This document shows, piece after piece, positions 1 through 10,311 of a stretch of 64,000 nt of DNA. Positions within the stretch are counted from its first letter, which is position 1; the number at the start of each line of letters is the position of its first letter. The stretch lies in assembly GCA_964035575.1 (NCBI GenBank), contig OZ037847.1, positions 310,001-374,000 of the forward strand, read 5' to 3'. The position numbers were made by a program, and so were the translations under genes. Source of the DNA: Rhynchopus sp. YZ270_cl-10 (taxonomy: Eukaryota; Euglenozoa; Diplonemea; Diplonemida; Diplonemidae). The notes beneath the pieces were generated by a model. That model had not been told where the DNA came from. It saw nothing but the letters and a program-made list of their open reading frames with translations, and searched no databases.

Positions 1-2645
1 TCCTGGGGAAGCGGTTGTTCGGAGGAGCCAAGGAGAAGCTCTGTGTCGACGTGGCAGGGGAGCAGGGTGTCGACGTAGGGAAGCAGGCTGTCCTCCTTCC
101 CACCCGCTCCGTCGAAACCTTCCTCCAGCGCAACACTGTGGAAGAAGTTGTCCTGCACGTTGCGCCGCCGCTTCGAGACGAACACATACCCCTCATTCGC
201 AAGATCCACCACCGCCTGCCCCACCAAGAGGTACATCGCGAGGGTCAGCAGGTGGTCCGCAATGCTTTGCAGACTGTCCTCTCCTGTGTATTGGTATATC
301 CCGGTGCACGCCATGGCGACCATGTGCACGCCAATGAAGATGATGCTGAAGAATGCGTCGCAGTGGCGTGCATACGGGTAGGTGCAGGACTCGCAGAGGA
401 GCTGCATGAGGAGGACCACAGAGGACGCGATCTTGACGTGTCCACACCCGGCGGAGGTCTCGGGCTGCAGGCTTGCGATGGTGGCTAATGCGAAGCTCGC
501 GCCAAACTCAATAAGCATGTAGAAGGCGCGGTTGCGCTGGTATCTCCGCAGGGCAGACGCATGGCGCTGCACAAAGAGACGGCTGCGGAACCTGCTGCAC
601 CACTCCCCTGCACCAAGGAAGAAGCTTGCCACATTGCTCCGTGACCTCGCAGTGACGTACACACCTAGGTCAGGAACGTTGCGTGCGATGGTGTGGTGCA
701 GCCACAACGGCACCAACGCGCACTGCACAATGCAGAAGACCCCCACCACGACGCCAAACAGATTGGAGAGATCCATGACGAGGTACATCCCGCCCATGAC
801 AAAGCTTTGGTAGAGCATGCTGAAGAGCGAGAGCGGGATGGACGGGCAGCGGAGCAGGCCCTGCACATCGGTGTTCTGCAGGAAGGACATACGGCGCAGA
901 CCTGCCGCTGCTGCGATGCCTGCCACAAGAATGCCGACCACCATCGCCTCGCTTGCAACAATCGCCCCGAGGGGCTCACTCCCCAACACCAACAGACCTG
1001 TTGGGTTTAATGTACTGGGATACGACGAATGACACCCTGCACCCACACTCACCAGCCGCATCGCACGCCCTGCGCTCGCCCCTGACGATGCAAGCACACC
1101 AAACGCCACTGCAGTCAACTCCGGTGGTGTTGACGCCCCCACCATCGGCTCCTCCACAGACGCACCCAAAGGGTCCTCTGTTATCACCGAGGTGTTGTCC
1201 GTTGCCGGTTCTGTGCTAGTCACTGTAGGGGTAGGGGTGTCCTGAATCGGTGTTGCCGTTGGTAAAGCGGTCGGCACTGCAGTCGGGGAAGCTGTAGGAG
1301 AAGCGGTGGGTGACGCAGTAGGGGTTGCAGTAGGGGGTGATGTGGGCTGTGCTGTGGGTGGTGCTGTGGCAGGTGGTTCTGTCGGCACCGCTGTGCTTGG
1401 AAGAGGAGTGGGTGGGGCTGGGGTTGGCGGTGATGGGGTGGGTGGTGCTGCTGTTGCCTGAGGAATCTTCCAGACGACGTTCTCCTGCCACGACTGTGCG
1501 CCCGTCACAACGGTTGCGCCAAATGTGGATTCACCCGACGGACGGTTCACCACCCCAATCCGCAGCTCCATTCGGTCGTGCAAATGAACTGTCGCCACCC
1601 CCCAGCCATCCCAGCTCACCGCAGATATCTCAAAGCTCACTACATCACTTGCCTCGAATTTGCAGTTTTGCATGTAAACATTCACAACAGAAGTCACCTT
1701 CGGGACAATATCATTGCAGTACGCACCCTTAGAGTCCCTGAGGGTCACCTCATACGTCTCTGAACTGACCTTCTCCGTTGTGATCGTCACTGCAATGGGG
1801 TTTTTGCGGTACCATTCGGTGCTCTCACGCTCTTTCACGGTGCAGAAGGGGATGCAGTAGTCCTTCTCCACCCAGTGGTATGCTTGGTACCCTGAGGAAC
1901 GCACGAAGAGCTGCACCCATGTACCCCGCCAGGCACCGGCAATCCATATGTTCTCGTACATCTCAAGGTACATGACGTACCACGCGTCTGTACCCTGCGC
2001 GCTGAGACGCACATAGCTGGTCTCTTCTGCATCGAAAGCACAGTCGCCATCAAAGATATCAACGTCCTTATTATTCGCCGGCCCTGCAGTACCGATCTGG
2101 CATTTTCCCGACCCGGTGCGGGCGTGGCGGTAGACCTTGGTTTTATCGCTGGTACTGTAGCTTATCCCGGACCCGGTGGTGGTGCGGACCGATCCGAGTG
2201 AAGGTGGTGTTATTGTGGTTGGGGTGATGAGAGTCCCTATTGGGATGGACCAGAGGATGGATGCGCCTTTGCCTACCCATTTTGCGGAGTTGGATTTGCC
2301 GTCTGTGTATGCAGACACCCAGAGGTTGTAGTCGGCGAAGAGAAGCGTCACGGAGGCGATAAGCCATTCGTCGCTGCCGTCTCGGTTGTATACCCGGACA
2401 CCAGCGACGTCCTCGCAGGGGAAGGCTACCTCCGCAGAGAGAAGAAAGATCTGATCATAGTCAGGCTCATCGACACGCGATGAATACACCTGTGCCCCGT
2501 TGCGTGCCTCGATGTACAAGTCAAATGTTGCATCTGACTCCGAATAACTCTCGTCCGCAGTCACAACCCTCGCCGCAATGTTGCACTGCGCATAACCTCC
2601 AGTGCACTGCAGTGCAACGCACACCCACACAATCCATTCTTTCAT
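1..2645 (-). CDS. Secreted-type multi-pass surface membrane protein, 3' end beyond window
   Basis: The frame is open from an ATG at 2645 to the window edge, giving at least 881 residues with no stop. Seen: a signal peptide at about 1-20 (MKEWIVWVCVALQC), an extracellular-looking region at 21-394 rich in Tyr, Trp and Ser, then a Pro/Thr stalk at about 395-490 of TASPTASPTA type, then about six hydrophobic segments (near 548-580, 617-646, 707-728, 738-753, 764-785, 797-815). The membrane part shares spaced motifs with the giant protein at 37785-45602: NPxGLxVxGS before the first segment, FLGxGEW between segments 2 and 3, and a VSKxRRxxVQxxF block after the last. The two are therefore paralogues with unrelated ectodomains. 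Role inferred: a cell-surface receptor, adhesin or channel-like protein. The stop and any cytoplasmic tail lie to the left of base 1. It is the last gene of the minus-strand array seen here, 210 bp after the next gene's stop. Confidence 0.87.
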   Translation of the reverse strand, partial: MKEWIVWVCVALQCTGGYAQCNIAARVVTADESYSESDATFDLYIEARNGAQVYSSRVDEPDYDQIFLLSAEVAFPCEDVAGVRVYNRDGSDEWLIASVTLLFADYNLWVSAYTDGKSNSAKWVGKGASILWSIPIGTLITPTTITPPSLGSVRTTTGSGISYSTSDKTKVYRHARTGSGKCQIGTAGPANNKDVDIFDGDCAFDAEETSYVRLSAQGTDAWYVMYLEMYENIWIAGAWRGTWVQLFVRSSGYQAYHWVEKDYCIPFCTVKERESTEWYRKNPIAVTITTEKVSSETYEVTLRDSKGAYCNDIVPKVTSVVNVYMQNCKFEASDVVSFEISAVSWDGWGVATVHLHDRMELRIGVVNRPSGESTFGATVVTGAQSWQENVVWKIPQATAAPPTPSPPTPAPPTPLPSTAVPTEPPATAPPTAQPTSPPTATPTASPTASPTASPTAVPTALPTATPIQDTPTPTVTSTEPATDNTSVITEDPLGASVEEPMVGASTPPELTAVAFGVLASSGASAGRAMRLVSVGAGCHSSYPSTLNPTGLLVLGSEPLGAIVASEAMVVGILVAGIAAAAGLRRMSFLQNTDVQGLLRCPSIPLSLFSMLYQSFVMGGMYLVMDLSNLFGVVVGVFCIVQCALVPLWLHHTIARNVPDLGVYVTARSRSNVASFFLGAGEWCSRFRSRLFVQRHASALRRYQRNRAFYMLIEFGASFALATIASLQPETSAGCGHVKIASSVVLLMQLLCESCTYPYARHCDAFFSIIFIGVHMVAMACTGIYQYTGEDSLQSIADHLLTLAMYLLVGQAVVDLANEGYVFVSKRRRNVQDNFFHSVALEEGFDGAGGKEDSLLPYVDTLLPCHVDTELLLGSSEQPLPQ

Positions 2646-2855
2646 TGTGCCCTGCGGTGTGGAACGTAGAGGGGTAGATGGGGGTAGAGGGGAGAGAGAG
2701 AGAGTTGAAAAGCTTTAAAAAATGCCAAATTTTTAGAACTCAAAGTGTCCAAGAAAACAAGAGAATGCGCGTGAGTGCTGGTCTCTTTTTGGGATAGTCA
2801 AAATACGCGGTTCGGTTTGAAAAAAAAAGAAGAAAGAAGAAGAAATGTGATATGG

Positions 2856-5294
2856 TCAAAATTCGCTGCAAGCCGATAAAAACCCTTCTTTTCGTGCTGT
2901 TTCGGAGAGAACGTTCCACGACTTTCTGAGTGGGGACGGCATTTTGTCTGTGACGTCGCGCTTCCTCTTTTTGGGCGCTTCGAACTGGAACTCACAGCTT
3001 TTGGTGCTCACCATGTCTATGCCTGACTCCTCCAGAGAGGGGTCTATAGAGGGCCTCACTGGCTGGAAGCATGTGTTCCTTTTTGCGAGACTGGTCTTCT
3101 GGCTTACCCTATGCGCCTCGCCTGCCGCCTCTGGGGTGATGAAATGCCACGTAAACACCCCGCCCCGGTACGCACCTACGATGTCCGCTCTCTTCGGATG
3201 CAATCTCTTATTCTTGCTTTCCGGAAGCACAGAATCGAAGGTAGTAGGGCTCTCTCCACGCGCCAGTACAGGTGACGCAACCATCTGCGGAATTTGCCGC
3301 CCCGGTCTCAGATGTCGCGTTCGTGGAACCGGATGGTGTTCTGTCACTGCTTTTTTTACTGGAGGGGGAGGCATGGGGATAATGCGTTCTGGGAGGGTTG
3401 AGGCAAGGAAGACGGCAAGCTGACGTCGCCACTGTTCTGTCTCGCTGAAAACGCTTTCCCGTTCGCCTTCGTCACTCCCTTCGCTGACTTCCTCGATGGA
3501 AGCGTCGTCCGCAATAATCCGAGATAATCGCCGATTGTCCTCAGTCGTCGCAATGCGATAGTCCACCTTTCTAATATTGGTCCGCCTCTTCAACGTAAGG
3601 TCCGACTTTGCAGGTTCCAACACCTTCTCCACCTTGCGTACTACAGGTTTTTCTAATCTCCCCAATAACGCTTGCAATCGTTCTTGCGGTGTTCCTATCT
3701 TTGGTTTGACTTCTTCGACGACGGGCTCGCTTTTTGGTGGAGTTTTTTTAGGAGCTTGCCATTCGGTCCAGTTTTTTTGCATTTGTGGTAAACGCATGAC
3801 GATGCGAGATTTGAAGTCTTGGAGATCGGGGGTGGGGTGGATGACGATGGGGGTGTTGTTGGAGCGATCTACTGGTGTTTTGATGACGTTGTCCATCCAG
3901 AGGAGGTAGGAGCGAAGGAGTTTGTGCGCTTTGAGCATTTCGAAGAAACGGATGCGGTCAAGCTCCCAGACGTCGCAGAAGGTGACGGCAGCGAAGGGGT
4001 ACATCCACCGATGCTGCGCCATACACGTCCATCCCAACACCTCAAACTTTGGAAACGGCACTAATTTGTCGTTTCTCGTAAACGACGCTGTGCCCTCGGT
4101 AACCATCAACAACTTATCACACACAGCAAACGTCGAAAGCAACGGCTCCCTCGGCTTCGCGACCGACAACGTCATGCTCCGCAAGACCTCCACCAAAAAC
4201 TGCACCCCCAACAGATCCACCAATTTCTCAGGCACCCCCGCGAGGTAGCGCTTTTCAAACGCACCCCCATTGAGCTGCGCCAGACGCAAACAGGTATCCA
4301 CCCTTCGGGTCACACAGTTGTCCAAGACTACTTCGGCGCCTGACTTACCTAAGGCGCGCATGAGGTCGCGACGAGAGATGGTCAATACGGTGGCGGTCTC
4401 AGAAGCGACCCTGAGGGTGTATGGACATGGTTCGAGGAAGAAGAACTCCCGCTCCGCCACAGCGCGAGGCAGTTCCGTGAAGTCTGTGACAGAGGCTGTT
4501 TCCACCGCAGCCTCCGTCACCACCTCGCCTCGGAGAACGATTTTGAAGGTTTTGAGGTGCTCCCCAATTTGACACAACTGCTGTCCCCGCTGCACCTCCT
4601 CCTGCTGCAGAACGTTCCCTATCAACTCCAGCTCCGACTTCCCCAAATCACTCAACACCGGCAGCCTTCTTAAGGTAAACTGAATCAACCCCAACTCCTC
4701 CACAAAATTCATGACATTCCATCCTGTCGCCTGCGATGGCAACAAATCTATTGGTATATCAATCAACGTTGCAGCATTGGTACAGGCAATAGTATATGGC
4801 GACTTCTTCTTAGTGAGAAGGGTACGAAGTGGTACGACAACCGCAGGCGCTTCTACGGTTCGACTCTCTGCTTCAGCTCCGGTGAGGAGAACGGTACCGC
4901 TTAGAAGTACTGAGAAAAAGCAGGATTCGTTTTCGCGAACAATGACGTCGCCTGAGGACTGCACCATATAGGTGCTTTGCAGCAACATATCCCGTTTGGC
5001 GTTGATATCTGAGAGAAGCTTTTCAGCCACCGCGAGCACATCACGCTGGAGAAGCGGCTTGAGTGTCTTGACCTTGACGTGGCGACGTCGCCGTATCGCT
5101 ACTCCACATACCCGCGCAATGGTCCCATGCGCTGCCTCGGCCAAAGACTTTATGATGCACTCCGGCACGCATCGCAAATCTGCTGTGCTTAGATCAGTGC
5201 CGCCAAAGTCGCGCAGCTCAAGCTTCCCCTTCGCACGCAGCGCGTCCCATTCTTCTGCATCGGGTTCGCAGTAGAAGAGATCTGTTACATCCAT
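2856..5294 (-). CDS. Protein with tandem cyclic-nucleotide-binding-like domains
   Basis: 812 residues from the ATG at 5294 (MDVTDLFYCEPDAEEWDALR). The frame stays open upstream only because it crosses a repeat coding Pro/Leu/Ser, so this internal Met is the likelier start. Seen: beta-roll-like segments resembling the cNMP-binding fold near residues 130-215, 240-345 and 430-520. The middle one has the typical order of an ILRGEV-like strand (KIVLRGEV), a gap, a REFFFLE turn and a TVLTISRRDL helix. I cannot see an intact phosphate-binding cassette (FGE...RAA), so cyclic-nucleotide binding is uncertain. The C-terminal 270 residues are low-complexity, charged and Pro-rich (PPPPVKKA), probably disordered, with several RK-rich patches. 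Known for the family: such repeats occur in PKA regulatory subunits and in many protist scaffold proteins. No kinase or channel domain is present here. No intron is needed. Confidence 0.83.
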   Translation of the reverse strand: MDVTDLFYCEPDAEEWDALRAKGKLELRDFGGTDLSTADLRCVPECIIKSLAEAAHGTIARVCGVAIRRRRHVKVKTLKPLLQRDVLAVAEKLLSDINAKRDMLLQSTYMVQSSGDVIVRENESCFFSVLLSGTVLLTGAEAESRTVEAPAVVVPLRTLLTKKKSPYTIACTNAATLIDIPIDLLPSQATGWNVMNFVEELGLIQFTLRRLPVLSDLGKSELELIGNVLQQEEVQRGQQLCQIGEHLKTFKIVLRGEVVTEAAVETASVTDFTELPRAVAEREFFFLEPCPYTLRVASETATVLTISRRDLMRALGKSGAEVVLDNCVTRRVDTCLRLAQLNGGAFEKRYLAGVPEKLVDLLGVQFLVEVLRSMTLSVAKPREPLLSTFAVCDKLLMVTEGTASFTRNDKLVPFPKFEVLGWTCMAQHRWMYPFAAVTFCDVWELDRIRFFEMLKAHKLLRSYLLWMDNVIKTPVDRSNNTPIVIHPTPDLQDFKSRIVMRLPQMQKNWTEWQAPKKTPPKSEPVVEEVKPKIGTPQERLQALLGRLEKPVVRKVEKVLEPAKSDLTLKRRTNIRKVDYRIATTEDNRRLSRIIADDASIEEVSEGSDEGERESVFSETEQWRRQLAVFLASTLPERIIPMPPPPVKKAVTEHHPVPRTRHLRPGRQIPQMVASPVLARGESPTTFDSVLPESKNKRLHPKRADIVGAYRGGVFTWHFITPEAAGEAHRVSQKTSLAKRNTCFQPVRPSIDPSLEESGIDMVSTKSCEFQFEAPKKRKRDVTDKMPSPLRKSWNVLSETARKEGFLSACSEF

Positions 5295-5309
5295 CAGGAG
5301 GGAAGAGAA

Positions 5310-5513
5310 GGTGAGGGTGAGAGGGGGGGGTGAGAGGGGGGGGGTGAGAGGGGGGGTGAGAGGGGGGGGTGAGAGGGGGGGGTGAGGGGGGGGGTGAGAG
5401 GGGGGGGTGAGAGGGGGGGGTGAGAGGGGGGGGTGAGAGGGGGGGGTGAGAGGGGGGGGTGAGAGGGGGGGGTGAGAGGGGGGGGTGAGAGGGGGGGGTG
5501 AGAGGGGGGGGTG
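5310..5513 (+). repeat. G-tract microsatellite directly upstream of a start codon
   Basis: About sixteen units of GAGAGGGGGGGGT type (11-14 bp; the G-run length varies from 6 to 8). It begins some 15 bases before the ATG of the minus-strand gene at 2856-5294. On the coding strand it is a 200-base pyrimidine tract (CCCCCCCTCTCA). It could serve as a polypyrimidine tract for splicing of the leader, and the opposite strand could form G-quadruplexes. Both roles are inference. Confidence 0.9.
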
Positions 5514-6658
5514 CTGTTTGGTGGTTTTTTTTAATGATAATCGTTTGTAAATTGTTAACATTGGTGGTCTCAGACGTAAGTGGAAAGAAAAACGCGTAAA
5601 CCAAAACCAACATGTAATCTGTGGTGGTGCAAAATTGCTTCGCCAATTTTGGGTCCGCACACTCCATTTGCAAAAAAAAAAAGAGTGTGCCTTTGTCCAC
5701 CCTCTTCAGGTAAAAAGACATTGTGTCAAAACTCTACTATTCTGCCTCACTGTGCCAGCCTGTTTTGTAGGTTTTAGACCGTCACCCAAATGGCCATAAA
5801 AAAATTGTGATGACTGGGGGAGAGTCGTCCATAAAAATAAAGCTCTGTTTCTTTTTGTGTATTGCAGCAACAAACAGCTCTGGGGGGGAGAGGAGTGTGT
5901 ACAACAGGTATGTGGGTGTGGTCACTCAAGGGAGAAAAAATGGATAAGTTTTTGTAAGATGATCCTGCCCTCCTCAGACAGTTTAGTCAACCTACCTAAA
6001 AGGGCGAAAGGAAATAAGAGAAGCAGATGACTTCACTCAATGAATTCGTATGCCTTCTATTCGCAAGAAAGAAAAGCAGGGGCTGTACCATATCCACAAA
6101 GGGGAAAAGTGAAAGCACGTCTCTGCAGACGTGGGGTCCCGGTTCAGTACACAAAAAGCAAACGGAAAAGCAGATATATTTTGCCATCCCTAGATATTCA
6201 GGGCGATGAAGCAGTTTTGTAAATTTTTTTTGAAAAATAAAAACAAAAAGAGAGTGTTTCACCCACAACACCCCCCAACTTGCTTTGGTATGTTTAGCCT
6301 GCAACATGCAACATGCCCTGTCCCAGATGCCTCTTCCGCACTGCGGCAGTTTGTTGAAATATTGTAAAAAAAATAATAATAATATAGTGTAGCGACCACA
6401 CTTTCCGCCCGTATGCGAATCTCCATTTTGAAGATATTTTGAAAACCTTTGAAAAAAAAAAAAAACGTAATTATCCCACATCGCACCACACCACACACCC
6501 CTGCATCTCGAGCAAGGAGACACACCCACCTCCCCTCCCCCCACCCGGCCTATATGAAACAGATATGGCAAAGATGAACCTGCTTTAACCACCATCGCTG
6601 TAGCACACTCTCGTTCCGGTGTATTTTTTTGTGTGTTTTTTTTTTGTGTCACTAAAGA
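5514..6658. other. Spacer without a supported gene
   Basis: AT-rich with A/T homopolymers of 8 to 14 bases. A 218-codon minus-strand frame at 5996-6652 is read mostly as Phe, Leu, Lys and Cys from homopolymers, has no family resemblance, and is not accepted. I see no hairpin-family copy here. Confidence 0.6.
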
Positions 6659-7555
6659 CTACAGCATGAAGTACTTGAAGTCGTCAATCGAGTTTTTGAC
6701 AAAGATGTTCTGACAAATCCGCATCGACGGTACCGAGTCTGCGTTTTTGACGATAGTGCGCTTCACGTCGTTGATGTACTGTAGAAGCGGGGGCGGGTAC
6801 CTCCCGGCATCTTCCGTTACCACTGTGGGTAGGGCGTGCGATACCCAGTTTACGATAAACCATGGGTCCTGAAATGTTTTTTTATTGAAGAAGTGATTAA
6901 GATGACAGGAGGAGGGAGGAGGGAGGGAGGGATACCTTGCAGCTCAGAATGACCCCACCCTCCAGCACCACCCCGCATAGCCGTGAGGGGTTTTCCATAA
7001 GCACAATGAACGACCCCGGTTGCAGGTCTGCTGTCGACGTCGTGAATGTGTTCTCATCCACCGCTTCCTGCAGGAGGGATTTGTGTTTCTTTTTTTTTTT
7101 GATAAATTGTTGGTACATACCTCAGTGATCACCCCCGGGGATATGTTCGAAACCTTATCAAGGTCGTTGTGCCCCACTGCGACTACTAAGGTGCCTTCCT
7201 TGAAGCGCGTTGTTGGGTACGGATGCACCTTCGGATCTGCATCTGAGGTTTCGAGGGTGCTGAAGACGGGTAGGATCTCTGGTGCGACGGTGGTCAGGTC
7301 TGCAAGCACCGTTGCGAGAGGCTGCGACGCCGGCGGCGCTGTCGCAGCAATGCACATCCCACGCCCCGCCAACAACGCATTCTGCCCGGGCGCAAGCCCA
7401 AGCTCACCCTCCTTGATACGGTGCTCTCTCTCATACACCCCTGCCGCCTCCTCGGTGCACCCAGCCGGCAGCGCCGCACTACCAAAATCACTACTATACA
7501 AAAGCACTGGGGCTGCGCTGTTGAACAGCCTACGCTGCAAAATTCGTGTCAACAT
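6659..7555 (-). CDS. Orphan three-exon gene, possible mitochondrial protein
   Basis: Exons 7555-7121, 7067-6936 and 6868-6659 join in phase 0 to 258 residues. Introns are 53 and 67 nt, with donors GTATGT and GTATCC and acceptors CAG. Without splicing the frame shifts to Lys/Arg-rich nonsense and stops, while the spliced product stays ordinary through to FKYFML-stop. The N-terminus (MLTRILQRRLFNSA) is basic and hydroxylated without acids, as in mitochondrial presequences. The middle holds PGQNALLAGRGMCIAAT and a KEGTLVVAVGHNDLDKVSNI stretch. I recognise no domain. The function is unknown, and mitochondrial targeting is an inference from the first 15 residues. It is followed downstream by a 1.4-kb spacer and preceded by the 14.8-kb gene-free stretch. 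Confidence 0.8.
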
Positions 7556-7866
7556 TTAAAAAAAAAAAGGGAAAAAAATATGCTGTGTTTCCGTCCTAAG
7601 AGGTTGAGGAGTTGAGGATGGGGAAAGAGGGGGGAAAGAGAGGAGAGGGCAAAAGGATAGTTGCAAACGTTTTTTCTCAATCATGTTTAGGTGTGTGTGT
7701 GTCAGCGGTAAGGAGAGTTAAGGTTAAAAAGGTTAAAAAAACAAAGCTATAGGGGAAAAAGACATTGAAGAGTTTGGTGTGGAGACGAGAGGGAAAGGGT
7801 CTCGTAAAGAGACGCGGAGTGCTTGGCAGGCGGGTGTGAAGTGTTGATTTATAAAAAAAAAAAAAA

Positions 7867-7935
7867 AATGGACTTGGTGGCACATGATCGGGTGTACCTG
7901 GTGGGCCCCCAAACCACGCAGTCCTACATCCATTT
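7867..7935 (-). repeat. H4 family copy
   Basis: Minus strand shows AATGGATGTAGGACTGCGT, then a Gly/Pro-coding-like GC block, then GTACACCCGATCATG. The same ordered blocks recur at 8887-8980 and 27541-27631 in unrelated flanks. Confidence 0.7.
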
Positions 7936-7956
7936 TCGTTCGTGGGTTTCTGAAAG

Positions 7957-8040
7957 AGAAAGTTGAAAGTGCAAAAACGCCTCACCGTTCGTCGGCGGAC
8001 GCAGGTGGTTCCCCGCGGGTTGTCGAACCCGCGAGGGGTC
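7957..8040 (-). repeat. H3 family copy with T-arm-like hairpin
   Basis: Minus strand begins with a hairpin (about 8038-8012) whose arms CGCGGGTT and AACCCGCG close a CGAC loop. Its GGGTTCGACAACCC core looks like a tRNA T-arm and Pol III B box. The H3 body follows (GCGTCCGCCGACGAACGG ... GAGGCG) and ends with TTGCACTTTCAACTTTC. The closing stem of H3 is degenerate in this copy. Confidence 0.7.
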
Positions 8041-8310
8041 TGTGATACAAAGATGGATGTGTGCACTGTGGACACAGAGAGATAAAGAGAAAAGGTGTAA
8101 AGATGGACCCCATAACCTCAGGGGGTGAGTCACCTCAAGAAAAATGGGCATAAAATCGTTGAAAGATGTTGCCCAACAGCATCGTCTATTGTGTGAGGAA
8201 TAGTGTGCAAGAAAGAAAAAAAAAATGAAAAATTCGAAAAGCGCAACACTCGTCTGAGTCACCTGGTTCTCACACAAAAAAAAAAAAAAAAACAAAAAAA
8301 AGCAAAGATA

Positions 8311-8364
8311 AGTTGAAAGTGCAAAACAACTCGCCAAACAGACTCGCCGGCAGACGCAGAACAC
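8311..8364 (-). repeat. H3 family copy
   Basis: Minus strand has AGTGT at the 5' side and GCACT at the 3' side (four Watson-Crick pairs plus one wobble), followed by the conserved tail TTCAACTT. The interior has diverged. Confidence 0.6.
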
Positions 8365-8508
8365 TAGACACAAGCATAAAATAAGATGAAGCCGGGTGCA
8401 GTCCAAATAGGGATGTCGCTAAACTGGAAGGCTATGACACACAAGAAAATTGTGATAAAAGTGCCTCACCTTGCGTACAACCTACAGAAAGAAAGAGAAG
8501 ACTTGAAC

Positions 8509-8537
8509 GATGAATATGCCTCTCGTGCATCTTCATC
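8509..8537 (-). repeat. H1 hairpin copy
   Basis: Minus strand: outer arms GATGAA / TTCATC, inner arms ATGC / GCAT, loop ACGAGAG. The stem sequence differs from the common type, but both helices pair. Confidence 0.75.
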
Positions 8538-8659
8538 TAACGAAGAAAGTAAAAGCAGGCTATCGAAAGAGTAAAGAGAGAGCGTGATAACGAAAAACTG
8601 CATCCATGATACAATCAGTGATCATCTTGACATTTTTTTTTTTGGAAAAGACAAATGTT

Positions 8660-8786
8660 CCACCTGATTTTTACCCCGCGTATAGGCGCGTATAGCGCGT
8701 AAAGGCTGGGAAAAATGGGTAGGGTTTGGCCTATATGGGCCTGTACGGGCCTTTACGCACCTATACGCGGGGTAAAAATCAGGTGG
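8660..8786. mobile_element. 127-bp foldback miniature inverted-repeat element
   Basis: Terminal inverted repeats of about 27 bp start CCACCTGATTTTTACCCCGC at 8660 and are mirrored up to 8786. The centre has further partial palindromes (GCGCGTATAGCGCG). Flanks carry the same 5 bases, ATGTT, at 8655-8659 and 8787-8791, as expected of a target-site duplication. No coding capacity. The superfamily is not assigned. Confidence 0.8.
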
Positions 8787-8822
8787 ATGTTTCGTTAAAA
8801 CGCAAAATAAATGGGTTAGATT

Positions 8823-8855
<33 letters not shown>

Positions 8856-8886
8856 GACAAACCACCCCCAGGACAAAAAAAAAAGT

Positions 8887-8980
8887 TGGTTTTCCCTGAG
8901 CCTCTCATCCGAGACACCGTGTACCTTTGGTGCATGATCGGGTGTACCCCAACCCATGCGGTCCTGCATCCATTTCGAGG
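8887..8980 (-). repeat. H4 family copy
   Basis: Same ordered blocks as 7867-7935: AATGGATGCAGGACCGCATG, GGTACACCCGATCATG, CCAAAGGTACAC, then GATGAGAGGCTC, which recalls the H1 loop. Confidence 0.7.
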
Positions 8981-9132
8981 CCAATGACATACCTCAGGAT
9001 ATCTGGACAAAGATGGTCAGATGACACAAAGGGAGTGTGTCTGTAGGCACTGAAGAAACACTACAAGATAATTTGTATAAAAAGATGACCTTGAGAAGCA
9101 CATCATCGCAATAAAGAGAGTACTGCTAATAA

Positions 9133-9162
9133 GATGTGACAGCCTCATGTGGCACACACATC
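9133..9162 (-). repeat. H1 hairpin copy
   Basis: Minus strand: outer arms GATGTG / CACATC are fully paired. The loop region holds ATGAGG in place of CGAGAG. Confidence 0.6.
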
Positions 9163-9352
9163 TAGAACCGCAGTACAGAAAATAAAACAAAATAAAACCG
9201 GAACCTTGAGTTGCGCCACTTCTGCGCAACGTCTAAAAAAGAAAAAAAAATAGAGTAAACAATATAGTAGAGAAGGGGAGGAGAGGGCGAGTCACCATCC
9301 ACTGGATCAAACATGCATCTTCGCCGGTGGGAAGAGTGAAGCTATTGTGCAC

Positions 9353-9390
9353 CGACTGACCCACGTACGATACCAGCCCCAGATGAAAGC
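9353..9390 (-). repeat. H2 hairpin copy
   Basis: Minus strand: GCTTTCATC, then arm GGCTGG, loop TATCGTACGTGGG, arm TCAGTC. The loop matches the other copies almost base for base. Confidence 0.75.
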
Positions 9391-9992
9391 AGTACCCTGC
9401 GGCCAACAGAAGATGTAAAAGGAAACCTACCGTAGTGTGAACGGGGGCGGTACACACTACCGCCCGTCAGCCGGCGGCCCACCTTCCGTTTGCCAGGGTG
9501 AATTTGCATAAAAGAGGGCAGGGGCGTTTAGCATCCGCATACCCCAACAAAAAGACAAAGGCTATGCACTGGTAATAAAGGAGAGGCAGGGTAACTGAAA
9601 AAAAATACCCTGAAGCCCCGCATTCCCCCCCTCGCCCCTGTTTTGTAATCTCTCAGGTCAAGACATCGATTCGAGCGGTCAACACCTTCATAGAGTTGCA
9701 GGAGGAACGGACCCCCGGATGCAAAGGTCCAACCAAAATAAAATAAAAACAAAACAAAACATTAGTATCAGACCCCGACCATACACTTCCTCGCGGTCGC
9801 GACAAGTGGTTACAACGGTACAGAGTTTTCTTCATGGCGTTTTTTGGTTTTTATTTTATTTTTTTACTCCGCTGTTTAAGTCCGTTTATTACACCCCCTC
9901 TTCGATGATTAACCCTGTTATATGAGCTTTTTTTTCGTTATTTTACTTCACTTTTTTTTTTCGAATATCACCTACAAGGTGGAAAAGAAAGC

Positions 9993-10026
9993 GAAGTTGA
10001 TAGTGCAAACGCCGGACGCAGGCACT
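9993..10026 (-). repeat. H3 family copy, short
   Basis: Minus strand: AGTGC / GCACT closing stem, contracted interior CTGCGTCCGGCGTTT, tail ATCAACTTC. Confidence 0.7.
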
Positions 10027-10261
10027 AAAAAAAGAGGAGGACAATACAAAAAATAAAATAAATAGACATAATAAATTGACAAAATCTGAGGGTTTTTTTT
10101 GGGGGTTGAGATTAAAAGAGACAGATATGTTGTGTTCTGGGGGATGGCAGTCAAAGTTCGATAGGACTGGCTTGGATTTCCACTGTGCAGGCGTATCCCC
10201 CTCATTAGCTAGACACGGAGTGCTAGAGAAAAAAAAACAAAGTATAAAAAAATAAAAAAGA

Positions 10262-10311
10262 GAAGTTGCAAGTGCAAACGCCTCACCGTTCGTCGGCGGA
10301 CGCAGGGCACT
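10262..10311 (-). repeat. H3 family copy
   Basis: Minus strand: AGTGC / GCACT closing stem around the same GCGTCCGCCGACGAACGG body as 7957-8040, tail GCAACTTC. Just upstream is GGGGTTCAGAATT, a possible decayed T-arm/B-box motif. Confidence 0.7.

Noticed and set aside
5996-6652. 218-codon minus frame
   Set aside because: Crosses several A/T homopolymers, has no family resemblance, no gene-like GC content and no conserved copy.
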